The translations under genes were made by a program, and so were the position numbers. From positions 7,431-24,952 of the forward strand of contig DQHW01000038.1 in NCBI GenBank assembly GCA_003524305.1: DNA of 17,522 nt, in the 5' to 3' direction. The notes under the pieces are model-generated. The model was not told the DNA's origin. It did no database searches and saw nothing but the letters and a program-made list of their open reading frames with translations. The DNA is from Anaerolineaceae bacterium. Its GTDB lineage: Bacteria > Chloroflexota > Anaerolineae > Anaerolineales > Anaerolineaceae. Shown one piece after another: positions 13,929-17,522 of this stretch; the stretch's first letter is position 1, and each line of letters begins with the position of its first letter.

Positions 13929-14088
13929 ATTTCATCCTAATTCTCACAGACGCCTTTCAATAACCCTATACCCTTTTTACCGGTAATCCTTTTCATCAGT
14001 GGAATTATCAGGTTGTTGAGTATTCCATTAATCAAATGATTGTTGGGTCGCATTTTGCATATTTTTTGGGGAAATTCCTGGAGGGATA

Positions 14089-17000
14089 ATGAAATCAGCA
14101 GTTCATCGAGTATTTATTGGATTGGTCTCAGTTTGTTTGGCTTCTGGTCTGCTTGATCCTTTGATCGCAAAAGCAGATAACAACATTATCTTGTCTGCCC
14201 TCGGGGCTCCTTATTTTCAAGATTTTAACACGCTTTCCAGCTCAACAGAATCAGATACGCTGCCACCCGGTTGGGTGTTGTCTGAAACCGGCACAAGCAA
14301 TAACGCCAACGGCAAATACCGAACAAGCACAGGCACCTCCTCTGCAGGTGACATTTATAGCTTTGGTTTAGCAGATTCGACCGATAGAGCACTTGGAGGC
14401 ATACAAGACAGCAGCCTGGTGCCACTTTTTGGAGCTTCCTTCACCAACCACACCGGGGGGATTATTCAATCGCTGACTATTAAATATACAGGTGAAGAAT
14501 GGCGTCTTTCAAGAGGTGGTCGAGCAGACAAAATTGTCTTTGAATTGAGTACCGATGCAACATCCCTGAATACAGGCACGTGGAAGGGATACGATGACCT
14601 AACGTTCTTCACACCCAATCAGATCATCGAAGGGGCAAAAAATGGTACCGCCACCGCAAACAGAACGGATAAACAATACACTATTTCCGGCATGACTATC
14701 GCACCAGGAGGGACTTTCTGGATACGATGGCGAGACCACAACGACGCCCTCGGAAAAAATGACGGGTTAGCGGTGGATGATTTTTCGATCATACCGAATG
14801 GAATTGATCGTGCACCTTCCCTTATAACTATATATCCCGCTGATAAGGCTTTTAATGTGGCGTTAGATACCAACATATCCATCGCTTTTTCTGAACCAGT
14901 CAACCTGGCTGACGGATGGCTCGAACTCTCCTGTTCGATCAGCAACCAGCATGCTGTCTCTGTGAGCGGCGGACTCCTGGATTTTGGTGTGAACCCGAAT
15001 GTGGATTTTGTTTATGGCGATATTTGCACAATCACAATATTGGCAGCAAAAGTGACTGATCAAGATTCTGCTGATCCACCAGATACATTGGACAAGGATT
15101 ACTCTTTTAGTTTTTCTGCCCTCCCCTTGCCGGATGATGCACCAATCATCACCAACATTTCTCCAGCAAACAATGAAGCCGCGGTTTTGTTGGATAGTGC
15201 TCTAAGCGTTCATTTTTCAGAACCAGTATCAGTAACGTCTGACTGGTTCACCCTTGGCTGCTCATCGAGTGGAACCCATTCCGCTGTGGTTGCCGGTGGA
15301 CCATCAACTTATGTATTAACGCCCACAACCCCATTTCAATACGATGAAAGCTGCACACTGACCGTAGCTGCTGCAACCGTCCATGACCTGGATGTCGATG
15401 ACCCTCCAGACATCATGCCATCAGATTTCACAACTACCTTTTCAACTCTCTCGACTCCAGATACGGCACCATTTTTACAATCCATAATCCCGGCAAACGA
15501 CGCCGGTTCGATTCATGTGAATCAAACCTTTGAACTCACTTTCAACGAACCTGTTGCCATTGATTCGAGAACCCCGACACTCTCGTGCACCAGTGGGGAT
15601 AACTTTTCCCTGACTGTATCTGGGGGACCAACCGTTTTTCAAGCAAAACCAGACCGTAATCTTAATTTTGATGATAGCTGTTCGATGACCATAGCAGCGC
15701 AATACATCACAGATATTGATCTAAAAGACCCACCCGATGCCATGTTCCTGGATCAAACTATCAACTTCACAACAGCAGAAAATCCTGACGCTGCTCCAAT
15801 GGTGACCCAGATGGTGCCGGCGGATGGTGCAACAAACATTGCCATAGACAGTAACCTCACCATCACCTTCAGTGAGGATATTTTGGTTACAAATCCATTG
15901 GGTGAATTGATATGCTCTGCCAGCGGAGAGCATGCATTTGTTACCACCGGAAATGCCCAAACATTGACCATTAATCCAGATGTTGATTTTGCAAATAACG
16001 AAAGCTGTTCTCTAACCATTTTTACATCGCAGATTCGTGATCTGGATATCAAGGACCCGCCGGACAAAATGGCTGAGAATTTTTCCCTAACTTTCTCCAC
16101 CGCTCCACCAACCGATCAACCCCCGACCGTTGAAGAGATTATTCCGGCCAATGAAGCAGCGGATGTGCCTGTTGACAAGTTATTAAGCATTACCTTTTCT
16201 GAACCAGTATTTCTCATGCTGGGATGGCTCAACCTTTCGTGTGAAAAAGGCGGCATATTTTCATATCACATCGATTATGGACCTGTTCAATATTCAATAA
16301 GTACTGATAAGGATTTTGAGTATTTTGACACGTGCACGGCCACCTTGAAAGCAGATAAAATTTACGATCTGGATATTGATGATCCACCTGATTTTATGGA
16401 CAAGGATTACACCTATACTTTTTCAACAACGCAGTCACCTGATGAATTCTCCGCTCCGACAGTTGTGAATGATGAAAATATCACCCCACACGACAATCAA
16501 ATCCTTCACGAAAGTATCGGTCACTTAACAGTTCAATTTAGCAAAGATGTACTACATGACGGCACTCAAGACGCCGCGGATAATCCTCAAAATTACCGTC
16601 TGTTCGAATGGGGTACCAACCATTCTTTTGACTCTTCAACCTGTGAAAATACTGCCGGTGATGACAAACTTGTCTCAATTGAAAACATTCAATATGACTC
16701 AGTGCTATTCAAGGCTGAGCTTGAAATAAACTACGGTGTCAACTTGCCCGATGGAACCTACCAATTGATCGTCTGCGGCGCACACACCATCAGGGATTTG
16801 TACGGCACCCCTCTAAACGATGGGGCTAATTCGATCATCACATTCTCGATCTCAACCGATGACGTGACAGATGACCCAACTTCAGGTGGGGATTCATCGG
16901 GCGGCGGATCTGACCCAGGCAATAATGGCAATTTAACACCCGCCACTTCAACAACGTTGAACCCCTTTGCAAGCGGTCTGCCGCTCATCCCGGTTACGGG

Positions 17001-17490
17001 GTTTCGGCAAGGGGTCATCACACTGGTTGAGCTTCAAGAGACTGCTTATACTGATCTTGGCGAGGAGTGGCTTGAAGTTCCCGCTTTAAAGCTTGAAACT
17101 TCTATCACCGGAGTGCCCAAGGAAAACGGCTATTGGAATGTCACCTGGCTGGGCAGCCAGGTTGGGTGGCTGGTGGGGAGCGCCCAAATGGGAGCGCAGG
17201 GAAATTCAGTGCTCACCGCACATGTGTGGGACGCACTCAATAAGCCGGGTCCGTTCTACGGACTGGAGAAACTGAAATTCGGCGATCAGGTGATTCTCCA
17301 CGCGTGGGAGCAGGCGTATGTGTACGAGGTACGCGAGGTGCTGAGCGTTGAACCCGAGAATGTCAAGGCGATGATGAAACATCAAGAGAAGGCTTGGCTT
17401 ACGCTGGTGACTTGCCAGGGGTATGATGAAGACAGCGGAGAATATGAACGCAGGGTGCTGGTGCGGGCGGTATTGATGGAGGTCAGGTAA
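14089..17490 (+). CDS. Secreted Ig-like repeat protein with C-terminal sortase domain and internal LIPVTG motif
   Basis: A 1133-residue exported protein. The signal peptide ends near AKA-D (29/30). Residues about 36-237 look like the jelly-roll domain often found at the front of bacterial surface proteins (APYFQDFNTL ... WIRWRDHND ... LAVDDFSI). Five Big_5/Ig-like repeats begin at 242, 351, 460, 569 and 678, exactly 109 residues apart, each with two Cys and a D-x-D-x-x-DPPD acidic loop; a divergent sixth unit (about 790-925) also has two Cys. A Gly/Ser/Asp linker leads to LIPVTG (966-971), then a sortase fold of the class E/F type with H1045 in LTAHVWD, C1109 in TLVTCQGY and R1121/R1122 in YERRVLVRA. 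There is no membrane helix after the signal peptide. A fusion of substrate-like adhesin and active-looking sortase is unusual; sortases normally act on separate proteins. The start has GGAGG upstream. Confidence 0.92.
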   Translation: MKSAVHRVFIGLVSVCLASGLLDPLIAKADNNIILSALGAPYFQDFNTLSSSTESDTLPPGWVLSETGTSNNANGKYRTSTGTSSAGDIYSFGLADSTDRALGGIQDSSLVPLFGASFTNHTGGIIQSLTIKYTGEEWRLSRGGRADKIVFELSTDATSLNTGTWKGYDDLTFFTPNQIIEGAKNGTATANRTDKQYTISGMTIAPGGTFWIRWRDHNDALGKNDGLAVDDFSIIPNGIDRAPSLITIYPADKAFNVALDTNISIAFSEPVNLADGWLELSCSISNQHAVSVSGGLLDFGVNPNVDFVYGDICTITILAAKVTDQDSADPPDTLDKDYSFSFSALPLPDDAPIITNISPANNEAAVLLDSALSVHFSEPVSVTSDWFTLGCSSSGTHSAVVAGGPSTYVLTPTTPFQYDESCTLTVAAATVHDLDVDDPPDIMPSDFTTTFSTLSTPDTAPFLQSIIPANDAGSIHVNQTFELTFNEPVAIDSRTPTLSCTSGDNFSLTVSGGPTVFQAKPDRNLNFDDSCSMTIAAQYITDIDLKDPPDAMFLDQTINFTTAENPDAAPMVTQMVPADGATNIAIDSNLTITFSEDILVTNPLGELICSASGEHAFVTTGNAQTLTINPDVDFANNESCSLTIFTSQIRDLDIKDPPDKMAENFSLTFSTAPPTDQPPTVEEIIPANEAADVPVDKLLSITFSEPVFLMLGWLNLSCEKGGIFSYHIDYGPVQYSISTDKDFEYFDTCTATLKADKIYDLDIDDPPDFMDKDYTYTFSTTQSPDEFSAPTVVNDENITPHDNQILHESIGHLTVQFSKDVLHDGTQDAADNPQNYRLFEWGTNHSFDSSTCENTAGDDKLVSIENIQYDSVLFKAELEINYGVNLPDGTYQLIVCGAHTIRDLYGTPLNDGANSIITFSISTDDVTDDPTSGGDSSGGGSDPGNNGNLTPATSTTLNPFASGLPLIPVTGFRQGVITLVELQETAYTDLGEEWLEVPALKLETSITGVPKENGYWNVTWLGSQVGWLVGSAQMGAQGNSVLTAHVWDALNKPGPFYGLEKLKFGDQVILHAWEQAYVYEVREVLSVEPENVKAMMKHQEKAWLTLVTCQGYDEDSGEYERRVLVRAVLMEVR

Positions 17491-17522
17491 ATCAATGTTT
17501 TCTCTCGCAGAGGCGCGACCCC
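17491..17522. other. Short downstream tail, possibly start of an intergenic repeat
   Basis: Only 32 bases remain. The string TCTCGCAGAGGCGCG resembles the CGCAGAGGCGCAGAG type of multicopy intergenic sequence I recall from several bacterial genomes, but it is too short to decide. Confidence 0.2.

Larger units (their letters stand above)
13705..14088. other. AT-rich divergent intergenic region of 384 bp with candidate promoters and inverted repeats
   Basis: No gene is seen here. It separates the fused EcfA gene (minus) from the sortase-fusion gene (plus). It contains two candidate plus-strand -10 boxes (13811-13816 and 13909-13914), a TTGCAT-TTC-ATGCAA inverted repeat (13797-13811 region), nested inverted repeats around the second -10, and a 10-bp palindrome TTACCGGTAA (13977-13986). 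A strong ribosome site, GGAGG, ends 6 bp before the 14089 start. The long distance from promoters to start implies an untranslated leader of 170 bp or more. Confidence 0.5.

Noticed and set aside
14820..16440. CRISPR array or DNA-level tandem repeat
   Set aside because: The 327-nt periodicity is coding and diverged at DNA level; it reflects protein domains, not direct DNA repeats.

Overview
The window is an ordinary chromosomal stretch from a bacterium, most likely a member of the Chloroflexota (class Anaerolineae). This assignment rests on gene style: a C-terminal sortase preceded by an IPVTG-type motif, a fused two-ATPase ECF module, a short NarL-type two-component pair, and Chloroflexi-like intergenic hairpin and TTTTTCGTG repeats. 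There is no rRNA marker here, so it is an inference. No tRNA, rRNA, CRISPR array, transposase or phage gene was seen. Every long gene appears intact except the ammonium transporter cut by the left edge.

Layout. (1) 1-2688: the N-terminal part of an Amt ammonium transporter on the minus strand, divergent from a NarL-type response regulator and its HisKA_3 histidine kinase. The 147-bp divergent region holds a perfect 7-2-7 palindrome beginning TAC and ending GTA, the architecture bound by NarL-type regulators. (2) 2803-4611: an M3 (PepF-like) zinc oligoendopeptidase on the minus strand, with a well-formed promoter embedded in the terminator of the operon upstream. (3) 4708-7585, minus strand: a four-gene, tightly packed operon encoding a PepSY-domain secreted or anchored protein with a polyacidic tail, a single-pass membrane protein with a Pro/Thr/Asn-rich tail, an ApbE-type FAD:protein FMN transferase, and a six-helix ferric-reductase-like heme protein. 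Together they look like an extracytoplasmic flavin/heme electron-transfer cassette. (4) 7736-9758, plus strand: a divergent OmpR-type regulator and kinase. The kinase's outside loop carries a polyacidic patch much like the PepSY protein's tail. The intergenic region holds 11-bp tandem and inverted repeats suited to an OmpR-family dimer. (5) 9826-11121: a DUF2807 beta-helix protein without an export signal and an ECF transporter S component. (6) 11151-13704, minus strand: EcfT and a fused EcfA-EcfA' ATPase, converging on the S-component gene with a shared hairpin. (7) 14089-17490: a 1133-residue secreted protein with an N-terminal jelly-roll-like domain, five Big_5/Ig-like repeats of exactly 109 residues plus a divergent sixth, a Gly/Ser-rich linker, an LIPVTG sorting-signal-like motif, and a C-terminal sortase domain with Cys, His and Arg in place.

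How they may work together (inference). The region 4708-9758 reads as one regulatory-functional unit: the OmpR-type pair senses an extracytoplasmic signal, possibly cations, metals or redox state, through an acidic loop, and controls the divergent heme/flavin cassette and itself. The EcfT/EcfAA' pair plus the S component makes an ECF vitamin or micronutrient importer of unknown substrate. The surface protein with its own sortase and a candidate cleavage motif is the most unusual single gene.
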